A stretch of 64,000 nt of DNA from Porticoccus sp002341315 (GCF_047634355.1 NZ_JBLIAL010000007.1); one strand, 5' to 3'. Counted from the first letter of the stretch, positions 7,738 to 17,495 are shown. The notes: generated by a model not told the origin, from the sequence alone. A program made the numbers and translations.

Positions 7738-9093
7738 CTAGCGTGAGGCAGCGCGTCTCGGTCGCGGCGCGCCCTGGGCCGGTTTTGCCCCAGCCGATCT
7801 GCGACGATCACCTGTGGCGTTACCACCATTGCGATTGCCAGTGCTGCGGGCATGCTGGGGTTTGCTGCCCGGTCGACGGGCGCCTGCTGAAGCGCCGGGA
7901 CGACCACCACCGCCACTGCGGCGTCCATTCTGGATAGGCTCCGGACGAATGGAGAGATCCGGTTCAAAACCTTTGATATTCCCTCTGGGAACCTCGCGTT
8001 TAAGCACTCGCTCAATATCGCGCAGCAACTTGTGCTCGTCCACACAGACCAGTGAAACGGCCTCGCCCTCATTGCCAGCGCGACCAGTACGACCGATACG
8101 ATGCACATAATCCTCCGGCACATTGGGTAATTCGAAATTCACCACATGCGGCAACTGATCAATATCCAGTCCTCGGGCAGCAATATCCGTCGCCACCAGC
8201 ACCCGCACCGAGCCCTTTTTGAAATCCGCCAGGGCTTTCGTCCGGGCACCCTGACTTTTGTTGCCGTGAATCGCTGCCGCCCGCAGACCATCTTCAGTCA
8301 ACTGATCAGCGAGCCGATTGGCACCGTGTTTGGTTCGGGTGAAGACCAGCACCTGCTGCCAGTTGCCGTCACCAATCAGATAAGACAGCAGCTCGCGTTT
8401 GCGACCCTTGTCCACCAGATGAACGGTCTGGGCCACCTGTTCAGACGCCGTATTGCGGCGAGCCACCTCGATCAGCACGGGCGCATTGAGCAAACCGTCA
8501 GCCAGGCGTTTAATCTCGTCGGAAAAAGTAGCGGAAAACAACAGATTCTGACGCTGCTTGGGTAACAGGGCCAGAACCTTGCGGATATCATGGATAAAGC
8601 CCATGTCCAGCATGCGATCCGCTTCGTCCAGCACCAGGATTTCCACCTGTGACAGATCGAGGGTGCGCTGATTCACGTGATCCAGTAACCGGCCCGGGGT
8701 GGCAATCAGAATATCCACACCCCTGCGCAACATTGAAATCTGTGGATTGATATTGACGCCACCAAAAATCACACCGGATTTCAGTGGCAGATGCTTGCCG
8801 TAGGTGACAACGCTCTCCGCCACCTGCGCAGCCAGCTCCCGGGTGGGGGTTAACACCAAAGCGCGAACAGGGCGACGGTTATTATCGGTGGGCTTTTTAC
8901 CGCTGAGGCGCTGCAACAGCGGCAATGTAAAGCCGGCCGTTTTGCCGGTGCCGGTTTGAGCGCCCGCCAGGACATCGAGACCCTGGAGAATAATAGGGAT
9001 GGCTTTCGCCTGAATGGGGGTGGGGTTGCTGTAGCCCTGATCAGACACAGCACGAAGCAATTCGGCCGAAAGGCCGAGGTCATTAAATGACAT
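7738..9093 (-). CDS. rhlE: DEAD-box ATP-dependent RNA helicase RhlE
   Basis: 451 residues. Q motif (GYSNPTPIQ), motif I AQTGTGKT, Ia PTRELA, II DEAD in VLDEADRMLDMGF, III SAT, and VI HRIGRTGR are all intact. The last 80 residues are a basic Gly/Arg-rich, disordered RNA-binding tail typical of RhlE. Acts on structured RNA in the cytoplasm (ribosome assembly, RNA turnover). Monocistronic, read leftward, ending at a strong terminator. It has a leader of roughly 145 nt with G/C-rich inverted repeats, which may be relevant to autoregulation as known for some helicase genes (inference). Confidence 0.93.
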   Translation of the reverse strand: MSFNDLGLSAELLRAVSDQGYSNPTPIQAKAIPIILQGLDVLAGAQTGTGKTAGFTLPLLQRLSGKKPTDNNRRPVRALVLTPTRELAAQVAESVVTYGKHLPLKSGVIFGGVNINPQISMLRRGVDILIATPGRLLDHVNQRTLDLSQVEILVLDEADRMLDMGFIHDIRKVLALLPKQRQNLLFSATFSDEIKRLADGLLNAPVLIEVARRNTASEQVAQTVHLVDKGRKRELLSYLIGDGNWQQVLVFTRTKHGANRLADQLTEDGLRAAAIHGNKSQGARTKALADFKKGSVRVLVATDIAARGLDIDQLPHVVNFELPNVPEDYVHRIGRTGRAGNEGEAVSLVCVDEHKLLRDIERVLKREVPRGNIKGFEPDLSIRPEPIQNGRRSGGGGRPGASAGARRPGSKPQHARSTGNRNGGNATGDRRRSAGAKPAQGAPRPRRAASR

Positions 9094-9247
9094 ATAGATT
9101 TTAACTCCGGAACCGGCCTAGCCATGCATAGAGCACAGTAACGGTCTTAGGCTGGCAACAATTAATTAAGGGGGGTGTCAGGGAAAAACCGAAAGGAAAG
9201 TACCGAGGACACAACAGGTACCGACCGATGGATACCATGCGGGGGGC

Positions 9248-9276
9248 ACTATAACAGCACCCCCCTGACAAGTCGA
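9248..9276 (-). promoter_or_regulatory. Possible sigma-70 promoter of rhlE
   Basis: Minus-strand -35 TCGACT, 17-bp spacer, -10 TATAGT. A GGGGGG/CCCCCC inverted repeat (9241-9246 with 9260-9265) overlaps the -10 region. Only moderate consensus match. Confidence 0.4.
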
Positions 9277-9343
9277 ACAACTTATTTTAAATAACCGCCC
9301 TTATAGCGCGGTTATCTGCTTTCCAGGACAGGCCGTCAGTGGC

Positions 9344-10087
9344 TCAGTTTTTGTCCAGCAGGCCCTTGAAGCCACCCAGTTTGTCCTCTACCTGTTTCTT
9401 GATCTGATCACCCGCTTCTTTAAGTACGCCGGAATTGGCTGCCGCATTGGCGGCATTTTTATTGATCGCCACCATCACCTGGCTAACGACTTCCGCAGCG
9501 GTGGCACCATTGGATCTTTCACCAATGCCGGTCAGCTGTATGTCCGGCAAGGTCAACTCAATGGGTTTTATGTCCAACAACTGGTTCACATAGCGCATTT
9601 TTGCACCGGTTATCTTCAGATCGCGGACAATGAGCTTTTTGGTCGCACCTTCACCTGAATCATCAGCAGAGGAGGTCGAATCACTTCCACCAGCAGCATT
9701 GCTGACATTTTTCTGTAGTTGACTGAGGTTAGTACCGCCCTTCCCCGACTCGTAAGTAATTTCAGGGGCCACAATACGGATGCTGTTGATCACAATAGTA
9801 TCGGTGGTGATGGACCCCGGTTCGATAGAGAGAAATATTTCCCCCAGAGAAAATGCATCAGCGCTGCTGAAGCCGGCGGGATTGCCCACCACCAGCCCCT
9901 GCAGGCTTCCCTCACCGGTTTTCAGGGAAAGGTCGACATCTGCCAGCGTGACATCGGACTGGGTCAGCCTGGGGCCGACAGTTTCAACCGCCATTTTGAT
10001 ACCGCGATCAAGATTCAGCACCCCGATCACCAATAAAACGATCAGTACTACCACCAGACCAGCTACAATCTTCAACAGAGTTTTCAT
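9344..10087 (-). CDS. AsmA-like single-pass inner-membrane protein
   Basis: 247 residues. An N-terminal hydrophobic segment (about 5-25, rich in Val/Leu/Ile) is followed by an extended beta-rich periplasmic part resembling the start of AsmA/DUF748 proteins (DVTLADVDLSLKTGEGSLQGL, FSLGEIFLSIEPGS). It is much shorter than true AsmA (about 600), so it keeps only one beta-helical unit. A Ser/Gly/Asp-rich linker lies near 140-155. A role in envelope lipid transport or homeostasis is inferred from the family only. No co-transcribed partner is evident; it is divergent from cysZ with a 112-bp shared upstream region. Confidence 0.65.
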   Translation of the reverse strand: MKTLLKIVAGLVVVLIVLLVIGVLNLDRGIKMAVETVGPRLTQSDVTLADVDLSLKTGEGSLQGLVVGNPAGFSSADAFSLGEIFLSIEPGSITTDTIVINSIRIVAPEITYESGKGGTNLSQLQKNVSNAAGGSDSTSSADDSGEGATKKLIVRDLKITGAKMRYVNQLLDIKPIELTLPDIQLTGIGERSNGATAAEVVSQVMVAINKNAANAAANSGVLKEAGDQIKKQVEDKLGGFKGLLDKN

Positions 10088-10199
10088 TATTTTTTTCCTT
10101 TGACCAGGGACCCACTCGCGTCTTTTAAAAATAAACGTGCTCGGTTTAAATTAAAAGTGTACAGCAATCTGATCGAATGCCAAAAATCCGGAAAACCCT

Positions 10200-10994
10200 A
10201 TGGCAAAAGCTCCCAGAATCGGCCCGACTTATCTGCTTCAGGGCATGAGACTACTCCACCACCCACAACTGCGCTGGCTGGTGTTATGGCCACTGTTGAT
10301 CAATGCTTTTCTGTTTGTCGGTCTCACCTGGCTGGCAATTGAACAGTTCGGGCAATTATTGACCTGGCTAACCAGTAAAATTCCAGCCTGGCTGGAATTT
10401 ATTACCTGGATCTTCTGGATACTGTTCGGTGGGTTCCTGTTGCTGGTATACGGCTACACGTTTGCCATTCTCGGGAATCTGCTGGCCTCACCATTTTACG
10501 GGCCACTGTCAGAACGGGCGGAACAGGTACTCACCGGCCATATCCAGTCAACACCAACCTCAATGAAGCAGTTACTGGCAATGGCAGGCAGTGCCATGAA
10601 GCGGGAATTGTTCAAAATGGGGTATTTTCTGCCGAGAATTATCGGCATCTTTGTGCTGACACTGACGTTGTCATTTATCCCGGTACTGAATCTGGTGGGG
10701 CCGGCAATTGCTTTTCTGTGGGGGGGCTGGTCGCTGGCGTTGCAATACCTGGACTACCCGGCAGATAACCATGGACAATCTTTTTACAAGCTGCGCAGGG
10801 CGCTGAAGAAACAGCGTCTGCAGTCACTGAGCTTTGGTGGCACGGTGCTGATTGCCACCACCGTGCCGCTGTTGAATCTTTTTATCATGCCCGCCTCGGT
10901 GATCGGAGCCACTAGCTTCTGGCTGGACCACCAGGCCAGCGACCCGCAACGGCTGGGGCACATCGATAAAAACGGCTCAATCTTGACCGAGTAA
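10200..10994 (+). CDS. cysZ: Sulfate transporter CysZ (EI24 family)
   Basis: 264 residues. Inner-membrane protein with several long hydrophobic helices (about 25-50, 68-95, 145-175, 205-235). The conserved CysZ features LLHHPQLRWLVLWPLLIN near the start and ASPFYGPLSERAE after the second helix region are present. Family function: sulfate uptake for cysteine synthesis. The 3' end overlaps the 3' end of the convergent rhlB gene by 18 bp. Confidence 0.88.
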   Translation: MAKAPRIGPTYLLQGMRLLHHPQLRWLVLWPLLINAFLFVGLTWLAIEQFGQLLTWLTSKIPAWLEFITWIFWILFGGFLLLVYGYTFAILGNLLASPFYGPLSERAEQVLTGHIQSTPTSMKQLLAMAGSAMKRELFKMGYFLPRIIGIFVLTLTLSFIPVLNLVGPAIAFLWGGWSLALQYLDYPADNHGQSFYKLRRALKKQRLQSLSFGGTVLIATTVPLLNLFIMPASVIGATSFWLDHQASDPQRLGHIDKNGSILTE

Positions 10995-12284
10995 TTCGGG
11001 GCCCGGCTGTTCACAGTGCAGCTCTCTACCCAGCAACTTCTGGATAGGTTCCAGCAAAAAGGCATCGTCCTCACAGGCAAAGCTGATGGAGGTTCCGAAT
11101 TTTCCGGCGCGGCCTGTACGGCCAATCCGGTGCACATAATCCTCAGGTTCTTCCGGCAGAGTGAAATTGATGACGTGGCTGACACCGTCGATGTGGATAC
11201 CGCGGCCCGCCACATCCGTGGCAACCAGCACCTTGAGCTCACCGGACTTGAAGTCATCCAGGGTTTTTACCCGCTTTCCCTGAGGGACATCGCCCGACAA
11301 CAGGCCGACACTGAAGCCTTTCGCTCTCAATTTTTCCTGTAACCGCCGGCACTGGTCACGGCGGTTGGCAAAGACGATCACACTTTCCACCGCTTCCTGC
11401 TGCATGATGCCGTCCAGTAAGCGGAATTTTTCTTTTGCCGAAACAATAAAAACTTTCTGATCAACACTGTCCGTCGCCACATTGTCCGGCTCAATCTCGA
11501 TACTCACCGGACTCACTGTCCACTGCTCGGCGAGATTCAGCACCTCCGGGGTAAAAGTGGCAGAGAAGAACAGCGTCTGCCGGTTTTCACGGGGAGGCGT
11601 AAGCCTGACGATACGGCGCACCTGGGGAATAAAGCCCATATCCAGCATGCGGTCAGCTTCATCGAGCACCAGAACTTCCACCCTGTCCAGATAGACATCA
11701 CGGCTGCCTGCAAAGTCCAGCAGGCGTCCCGGCGTAGCCACAAGGATGTCGCAAACATTCTCAAGTAAATGGCGCTTTTGCTTGTCGTAATCCATACCGC
11801 CCACCAGGGTATGCACATGCAGGTCCGTGTACTTGCAGAGGTCCTTGGCATCCTGCGCGATCTGCATGACCAGCTCGCGGGTGGGGGCGATGATCAGCGA
11901 ACGGGCCTCGCCGGCAAAACGCTCATCATCAATGGTGTGATTCAGCAGTTCGGTAATAATTGTCACCAGAAAAGCCGCCGTTTTACCGGTACCGGTCTGG
12001 GCTTTACCCACGACATCGTGGGCCCTGAGGGTAAACGGCAACGATCGGGCCTGAATGGGTGAACAGTATTGAAAACCCAGATCAGCAATGCCATGCATCA
12101 GAGATTCCGGTAAATCCAGATCGTGAAAGCGCAGCTTGCCCTCTTCCTCGGGCACCTGAAAGTCCGACAGTGTCCATGCGTTATCCCTGGCCCTGGTGGG
12201 AGCCTTACCACCGCGGCGGCGGCTGCGACGGGCAGGTCGTTTGGGATGGGTCTCAGGAGTTTGGGAAGTGGTTTGTTCAGTCAT
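10977..12284 (-). CDS. rhlB: DEAD-box RNA helicase, RhlB-like
   Basis: 435 residues from the ATG at 12282-12284 (MTEQTTSQTPETHPKRPARR). The frame stays open upstream, but the extra residues do not look like family sequence. A basic Arg-rich N-terminal tail is followed by the helicase core: AQTGTGKT, PTRELV, DEADRMLDMGF, SATFT, HRIGRTGRAGKFG. Domain order and the N-terminal FHDLDLPESLMHGI segment fit RhlB, the degradosome-associated helicase, though the long basic N-terminus resembles the Pseudomonas form more than the E. coli form. The ribosome binding site is weak. Convergent with cysZ. Confidence 0.85.
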   Translation of the reverse strand: MTEQTTSQTPETHPKRPARRSRRRGGKAPTRARDNAWTLSDFQVPEEEGKLRFHDLDLPESLMHGIADLGFQYCSPIQARSLPFTLRAHDVVGKAQTGTGKTAAFLVTIITELLNHTIDDERFAGEARSLIIAPTRELVMQIAQDAKDLCKYTDLHVHTLVGGMDYDKQKRHLLENVCDILVATPGRLLDFAGSRDVYLDRVEVLVLDEADRMLDMGFIPQVRRIVRLTPPRENRQTLFFSATFTPEVLNLAEQWTVSPVSIEIEPDNVATDSVDQKVFIVSAKEKFRLLDGIMQQEAVESVIVFANRRDQCRRLQEKLRAKGFSVGLLSGDVPQGKRVKTLDDFKSGELKVLVATDVAGRGIHIDGVSHVINFTLPEEPEDYVHRIGRTGRAGKFGTSISFACEDDAFLLEPIQKLLGRELHCEQPGPELLGQD

Positions 12285-12435
12285 AATATGCCAACAGGAA
12301 GAATGTCCGGATAACCCGGTCTTTAAAAGGCGGGGATTATAGCACGGGATAAAATACCTGCATTCAGCACCACCGAAAACAGTGATTGCCGCCATTTCGC
12401 CGCACCTGTTTGTCAGGCAACAGCAACAGGGACTC

Positions 12436-13530
12436 TTATTCCAACAACTTTACCGGCACCCGCCTAGGTCCCCAATGGCCTGGCTCCGCTTCAAATACAC
12501 CCGGTAACGGGAAATTGCAGACGTGACAGCGACCCTCCGCCGTTATGCCCCAAAAACCCAATTGGTACCAGTCTCTCTCAATTACGACCTCATGACAGTT
12601 TGGGCAGAATGTACTGCCACCTGCAGGATCGTGGACATTACCGGTGTAGGCAAAGTGAATGCCATTGGTCAGTGCAATCTGTCGTGCACGGGTTAGGGTT
12701 TCCGGCGGGGTGGCCGGCGTATCCCGCATTTTCCAGTCAGGGTGAAACGCCGTGAAGTGCATCGGCACATCCGGTCCCAGCTCACTGACTACCCAACGGG
12801 TCATGGCGTCAAGCTCCTCATCGGAATCGTTTTCCCCGGGAATCAACAAAGTAGTCAGCTCCAGCCAGACATCGGTTTCGTGGGCAACATACCGAAGCGT
12901 CTCAAGAATATTCTGCAACTCCCCTCCACATATTTTCCGATAAAAGACATCAGTAAAGCCTTTCAAATCGATGTTGGCGGCATCCATATACTGAAAAAAC
13001 TCGCGGCGCGGTGCATCCTGAATATAGCCGGCACTGACAGCCACCGTTTTTAACCCCAACTCCCGACAGGCTTTGGCGACATCCACGGCATACTCCAGAA
13101 AAATAACCGGGTCGTTGTAAGTAAAGGCAACGCCACGGCAACCCAGCTCCAGGGCGGTTTCCGCCAGTTTCACCGGCATCGCCGAATCCGCCAGCGTATC
13201 CATCTCGCGGGATTTACTCATATCCCAGTTCTGGCAGAATTTGCAGGCGAGATTGCAACCTGCAGTACCAAAGGACAGCACCGAACTGCCAGGTAAAAAA
13301 TGGTTGAGCGGTTTTTTTTCGATAGGGTCCACGCAAAAGCCGCTCGAGCGACCATAACTATAGAGAACAACTTCATCGCCTTCCCGACCCCGTACATAAC
13401 AAAGCCCTCGCTGCCCTTCGTGCAACCTGCATTCACGCGGGCAAACATCACATTGCAACCGCCCATCCGCAAGCACATGCCAATAATGGGTGGGATGATT
13501 AGCGGCTGGGAGCTGGTTGTTTGTCACCAT
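12436..13530 (-). CDS. amrS: AmmeMemoRadiSam system radical SAM enzyme
   Basis: 364 residues from the ATG at 13528-13530, which has AGAGG about 12 bases upstream. The radical SAM cluster motif C-x3-C-x2-C is present as CNLACKFC (after FGTAG). Upstream are four Cys of an N-terminal metal-binding part (CDVCPRECRL and GLC). A C-terminal CPNC and CHVCNF suggest a second zinc or Fe-S site. It is divergent from the MEMO1-like and AMMECR1-like genes, with which this family always co-occurs. The reaction is unknown in bacteria; a tRNA- or protein-modifying radical chemistry is usually proposed. Confidence 0.92.
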   Translation of the reverse strand: MVTNNQLPAANHPTHYWHVLADGRLQCDVCPRECRLHEGQRGLCYVRGREGDEVVLYSYGRSSGFCVDPIEKKPLNHFLPGSSVLSFGTAGCNLACKFCQNWDMSKSREMDTLADSAMPVKLAETALELGCRGVAFTYNDPVIFLEYAVDVAKACRELGLKTVAVSAGYIQDAPRREFFQYMDAANIDLKGFTDVFYRKICGGELQNILETLRYVAHETDVWLELTTLLIPGENDSDEELDAMTRWVVSELGPDVPMHFTAFHPDWKMRDTPATPPETLTRARQIALTNGIHFAYTGNVHDPAGGSTFCPNCHEVVIERDWYQLGFWGITAEGRCHVCNFPLPGVFEAEPGHWGPRRVPVKLLE

Positions 13531-13613
13531 GGATAAGAGCAACCTCTTTACTATCAAGGCAATAACAAAAACACACTATAGTTATAGAACAAACACAGAC
13601 GTTGAGAGATATC

Positions 13614-14414
13614 ATGATCGCAACCAGAACAGCGGCTGTAGCAGGTACATTTTACCCGGCCGACCCTGCTGCCTTGCGGCATGAAGTGGACGAGCTGTTG
13701 GCCGGGGCATCCTGTGACATTGACGCCTCGCCCAATACATGCAGACCAAAGGCACTGATTGTTCCCCATGCAGGCTATCGTTTTTCGGGGCCGACTGCCG
13801 CCAAAGCCTACCGCTGTTTGTCACCAGTGAGCCGGGATATTTCCCGGGTGATAGTCATCGGCCCCTGCCACCGCATACCCCTCCGGGGCATGGCTGCCCC
13901 CTCTGCGGCCAACTTTCAGACCCCCCTCGGTGATGTGCCGGTGGACCGACAAAGCATTGACAGGCTGGTCAGACAAGCACTGGTAACAGTGGATGATGAC
14001 GCACACCAATTCGAGCACAGCATCGAAGTTCAGCTGCCTTTTTTGCAGCGTGTTCTGCATGAATTCACCTTGCTGCCACTGGTTGTCGGGAATACACCAC
14101 GTGAGCATGTCACCGATGTATTAAGGCGGCTGTGGGGAAGCGGGGAGACCCTGATTGTAATCAGCACAGACCTGAGTCACTATCATCACTACCAGGATGC
14201 GCAACGGCTGGATAAATTCACATCCACCATGATTGAAGGGTTTGACAGCCGCCTCACCAGTGAACAGGCCTGTGGCAGCAGAGCGATCAACGGTCTGCTG
14301 AAACTGGCTGAGGAAGCGCATTTGAAACTGCACACACTGGATGTCCGGAACTCCGGGGACACCGCCGGAGATAAAGATCGCGTAGTAGGATACGGGGCCT
14401 ATGTCATTTATTGA
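13614..14414 (+). CDS. amrB: AmmeMemoRadiSam system protein B (MEMO1 family)
   Basis: 266 residues from the ATG at 13614; an in-frame TTG at 13602 is a less likely start. MEMO1 fold, related to extradiol dioxygenases. AGTFYPADP, VPHAGYRFSGPTAAKAY, GPCHRIPL, EHSIEVQLPFLQ and STDLSHYHHYQDA carry the conserved His residues that form the metal site in homologues. It overlaps amrA by 14 bp and is divergent from amrS (83 bp between starts). Confidence 0.93.
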   Translation: MIATRTAAVAGTFYPADPAALRHEVDELLAGASCDIDASPNTCRPKALIVPHAGYRFSGPTAAKAYRCLSPVSRDISRVIVIGPCHRIPLRGMAAPSAANFQTPLGDVPVDRQSIDRLVRQALVTVDDDAHQFEHSIEVQLPFLQRVLHEFTLLPLVVGNTPREHVTDVLRRLWGSGETLIVISTDLSHYHHYQDAQRLDKFTSTMIEGFDSRLTSEQACGSRAINGLLKLAEEAHLKLHTLDVRNSGDTAGDKDRVVGYGAYVIY

Positions 14415-14970
14415 GCTCAGCGAAGATGATCGGCAGATACTGCTGACACTCGCCAGAGAAAGCATCCGCGTCCGGCTGCTGTTTGACCGGGACCTGCAAA
14501 TTGATGAGACCGTGTTCAGTCATGCCCTGCAACAACCGGCTTGCAGCTTTGTCACGCTAAAGATCAAGCAGACATTGCGTGGCTGTATTGGCTCAACAGA
14601 GGCGTCGAGACCACTGGTCGTAGACGTTGTACACCACGCCGCCTCGGCAGCACTGGATGACCCCCGTTTCCCCCCGCTCTCGCTGCAGGAAGAAGCACTT
14701 GTTTCGATTGAAATTTCTGTTCTCACCGAGGCCACACCGCTGCTGTTCTCCAGTGAGGATGAACTGTTGGCTCAGCTCGAGCCCGGCGTCGACGGCCTGA
14801 CTATAGAGTCCGGGGCTCTGCTTGCAACATTCTTACCCAGTGTCTGGACCACCCTCCCCGACAAACAGCAATTTCTCGACCATCTCAAACGCAAGGCTGG
14901 CCTGGAACCGGAGCTGCCCGCCGGAAAACTCAAGGCATGGCGCTATCAAACGGTGTGTTTTCGGGAATAG
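14401..14970 (+). CDS. amrA: AmmeMemoRadiSam system protein A (AMMECR1 domain)
   Basis: 189 residues. The AMMECR1 hallmark LRGCIGS (about residues 60-66) is present, followed by AASAALDDPRFPPL and the C-terminal FLPSVW and WRYQTVCF segments. The biochemical role is not established. The ATG lies within the end of amrB, in a different frame, implying translational coupling. Confidence 0.93.
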   Translation: MSFIELSEDDRQILLTLARESIRVRLLFDRDLQIDETVFSHALQQPACSFVTLKIKQTLRGCIGSTEASRPLVVDVVHHAASAALDDPRFPPLSLQEEALVSIEISVLTEATPLLFSSEDELLAQLEPGVDGLTIESGALLATFLPSVWTTLPDKQQFLDHLKRKAGLEPELPAGKLKAWRYQTVCFRE

Positions 14971-15039
14971 CGGTTTTTAACTGATGAGACATGGAGTACC
15001 CTTGCCGCAGTTCAATCTTCGGCCCCAGAGGCAGCCATC

Positions 15040-15531
15040 ATGACCAAAGACCAGATTCGAAGCATGCGCAACGCCATGGGTAACTTTGCCACCGGCATCA
15101 CGGTGATGACCACCGTGGACCCAGAGGGAAACGCCAGGGGCATGACAGCCAACAGCTTCTCCTCCGTATCGCTCGAGCCAGCGCTGGTGTCTTGGTGTGT
15201 GGGCAGTGAATCGCGGTTGTTTGGCCTGTTTCAGGAGCAGGACTATTTCGCTGTCAACATCCTGCACAGCGGCCAGGCCGACCTGTCACAGCTATTTGCC
15301 GGCACCGATGACAACAAATTTGCCAATGTTCGCTGGCACCCGGGGCTGCATGGACTGCCACTGCTGGATGACTGCCTCTGCCACTTCCAGTGCCAAATAG
15401 AGCACCGCTATCCCGGTGGCGATCATGTCATTCTGGTGGGCCGGGTACTCGAATTCAGTAACGCGCCCATGGATCCGCTGATTTTCCACAGCGGTCAGTA
15501 TCGGCAGCTTAAAGATAGCGAAGAGCGCTGA
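15040..15531 (+). CDS. Flavin reductase-like (FMN-binding split-barrel) protein
   Basis: 163 residues. MRNAMGNFATGITVMTT, GMTANSFSSVSLEPALVSWCV and the C-terminal PGGDHVILVGRVLEF are the typical segments of the flavin reductase domain (FMN or FAD bound in a split barrel). Such proteins supply reduced flavin to monooxygenases or reduce flavin themselves; no partner oxygenase is next to it. It is 69 bp after amrA and may share its transcript. It ends 6 bp from the convergent prmC stop. Confidence 0.88.
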   Translation: MTKDQIRSMRNAMGNFATGITVMTTVDPEGNARGMTANSFSSVSLEPALVSWCVGSESRLFGLFQEQDYFAVNILHSGQADLSQLFAGTDDNKFANVRWHPGLHGLPLLDDCLCHFQCQIEHRYPGGDHVILVGRVLEFSNAPMDPLIFHSGQYRQLKDSEER

Positions 15532-15537
15532 AACAGG

Positions 15538-16374
15538 TTAGGTATTACGGCCAACGGTGACACGCTCCCGCCCCGCCAGGTCAGAATGGCTCGTCACCGC
15601 CAGAAAACCAGCCTGTTTCATCAACTGACGAACCATCTCACCCTGCTGCCAACCGTGCTCAAGTAGCAACCAGCCCCCGGCGTTCAGATGCTCGCCAGCA
15701 TTCTGGATAATCACCGCCAGGTCACCAAATCCACCGTCGGTGGCCACCAGCGCAGAGACCGGCTCAAAACGAACATCTCCCTGCTGCAGATGCGTGTCGG
15801 CTTCATCTATATAGGGCGGGTTGCTCACCACCAGATCAAAGCGGGAACCCGCAAGAGCTGAAAACCAGTCACTTTGCAGGACCCGAACATTGTCAAAACC
15901 CAGCTCCCGACGATTATGTTCCGCCAACGTCAACGCGTCCGGGCAAGCATCCACTGCCGATATCTGCCAGAGCGGCCGTTCGCTGGCCAGCGCCAGAGCC
16001 ACCGCACCAGTACCCGTGCCCAGGTCTGCCACCAACGCCGCGTGCTCCAGTGGTAATGCGATTGCCAACTCCACCAATAATTCGGTCTCGGGCCGGGGAA
16101 TCAGCGTTGCCTCAGAGACCTTCAAAGACAATGACCAGAACTCCCGCCGGCCGATGAGATAGGCGATTGGCTCACCCTGGAGGCGGCGAGCAAACAACGC
16201 ATTAAACCCGGCAACTTCAGCCGACAGCAATCGATACTCGGGCCAGGTATAAAGGTAGGTTCTCGGCTTGCCGAGCACATGGCAGAGCAACAGCTCAGTG
16301 TCCAGCCGCGGACTGTCACTGCAGCCCGAAAGCTCGCTGCTGCGCGCCAGCAGACTGGCGATGTCGGGCACCAC
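15538..16374 (-). CDS. prmC: Release factor glutamine methyltransferase PrmC (HemK)
   Basis: 278 residues. Methylates the Gln of the GGQ motif of release factors RF1 and RF2. N-terminal helical domain; SAM-binding motif DLGTGTGAVALALA; catalytic NPPY in VVSNPPYID. It starts with GTG (16372-16374; a second GTG follows at once) 4 bp after the prfA stop, so the enzyme is made together with its substrate RF1. Confidence 0.94.
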   Translation of the reverse strand: MVPDIASLLARSSELSGCSDSPRLDTELLLCHVLGKPRTYLYTWPEYRLLSAEVAGFNALFARRLQGEPIAYLIGRREFWSLSLKVSEATLIPRPETELLVELAIALPLEHAALVADLGTGTGAVALALASERPLWQISAVDACPDALTLAEHNRRELGFDNVRVLQSDWFSALAGSRFDLVVSNPPYIDEADTHLQQGDVRFEPVSALVATDGGFGDLAVIIQNAGEHLNAGGWLLLEHGWQQGEMVRQLMKQAGFLAVTSHSDLAGRERVTVGRNT

Positions 16375-16378
16375 CAGA

Positions 16379-17461
16379 TCAGCCCGAAAGCGCGGCTAAC
16401 TGCCCCGCCTGATGTTCATGAATCAACGGCTCTACCACTTCATCCAGGTGACCTTCCAACACCTCCCCCAGTTTATAGAGCGTCAGGTTGATGCGGTGAT
16501 CGGTGACCCGACCCTGAGGGAAGTTATAGGTACGGATTCGCTCGGAGCGATCACCGCTTCCCACTTGCAGTCGTCGCTCGTCGGCAATATTTTTTGCGGC
16601 CACCTCATCCTGCGCACTTTTCAGCCGGGCTGCCAATAATGACATCGCCCTTGCCCGATTCTTGTGCTGGGAGCGCTCATCCTGACACTCAACCACCAGC
16701 CCTGAGGGCAAGTGGGTAATGCGAATGGCAGAGTCGGTTTTATTGACGTGCTGGCCACCGGCACCCGATGCGCGGAACGTATCAATCCGAAGGTCATTTT
16801 TATTGATATTGACCTCTTCCAACTCATCGGCTTCCGCCATAATGGCCACCGTACAGGCAGAAGTGTGAATCCGGCCCTGGGATTCTGTTTCGGGGACCCG
16901 CTGGACGCGGTGCACACCCGATTCAAACTTCAGTCGGGAATAGGCTCCCTGTCCGACAATACGGCTGATAATCTCCTTATAACCACCGTGTTCACCGTGG
17001 CTTTCACTGATAACCTCCACTTTCCAGCGCCGGCTTTCCGCATACCTGCTGTACATCCGAAACAGGTCACCGGAAAAGATCGCCGCTTCGTCACCCCCTG
17101 TTCCAGCGCGGATCTCAAGAAACACGTTGCGATCATCGTTGGGATCCTTCGGCAACAGTAATGTCTGCAATTCAACCTCAAGGTCGGCAAGCCGGCTTTG
17201 GTTTTCAAGAAGATCCTCTTCCGCCATGGCGCGCATATCCGCATCGGCATCCTTGAGCAATACTCGCGCTTCTTCAATGCTCGTTTGAACCCGATAGTAG
17301 TCGCGATAGCTTTTTACCACCGGCTCCAGCTCTGCATATTCACGGGACAGTTCACGGAAGCGGGTTTGCTGACCGATCACTTCGGGGTCACTCAGCAGTG
17401 CGCCCACTTCTTCATAGCGGTCGGCCAAATGTTGCAGTTTTTCCAGGATGGATTGTTTCAT
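16379..17461 (-). CDS. prfA: Peptide chain release factor 1
   Basis: 360 residues, full length. Recognises UAA and UAG stops. The codon-recognition P-x-T is PET (in RVPETESQG), and the peptidyl-hydrolysis motif is GGQ in SGAGGQHVNKTDSA. Lies between hemA (34 bp upstream) and prmC in the classical hemA-prfA-prmC operon. Confidence 0.96.
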   Translation of the reverse strand: MKQSILEKLQHLADRYEEVGALLSDPEVIGQQTRFRELSREYAELEPVVKSYRDYYRVQTSIEEARVLLKDADADMRAMAEEDLLENQSRLADLEVELQTLLLPKDPNDDRNVFLEIRAGTGGDEAAIFSGDLFRMYSRYAESRRWKVEVISESHGEHGGYKEIISRIVGQGAYSRLKFESGVHRVQRVPETESQGRIHTSACTVAIMAEADELEEVNINKNDLRIDTFRASGAGGQHVNKTDSAIRITHLPSGLVVECQDERSQHKNRARAMSLLAARLKSAQDEVAAKNIADERRLQVGSGDRSERIRTYNFPQGRVTDHRINLTLYKLGEVLEGHLDEVVEPLIHEHQAGQLAALSG

Positions 17462-17495
17462 TGAGGCTCATTAATGGAGAGTTATAGACGTCGTC

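Noticed and set aside
9241..9265. GGGGGG...CCCCCC hairpin as a terminator of the AsmA-like gene or rhlE
   Set aside because: It lies upstream of rhlE, overlaps its likely -10 region and lacks a T run.
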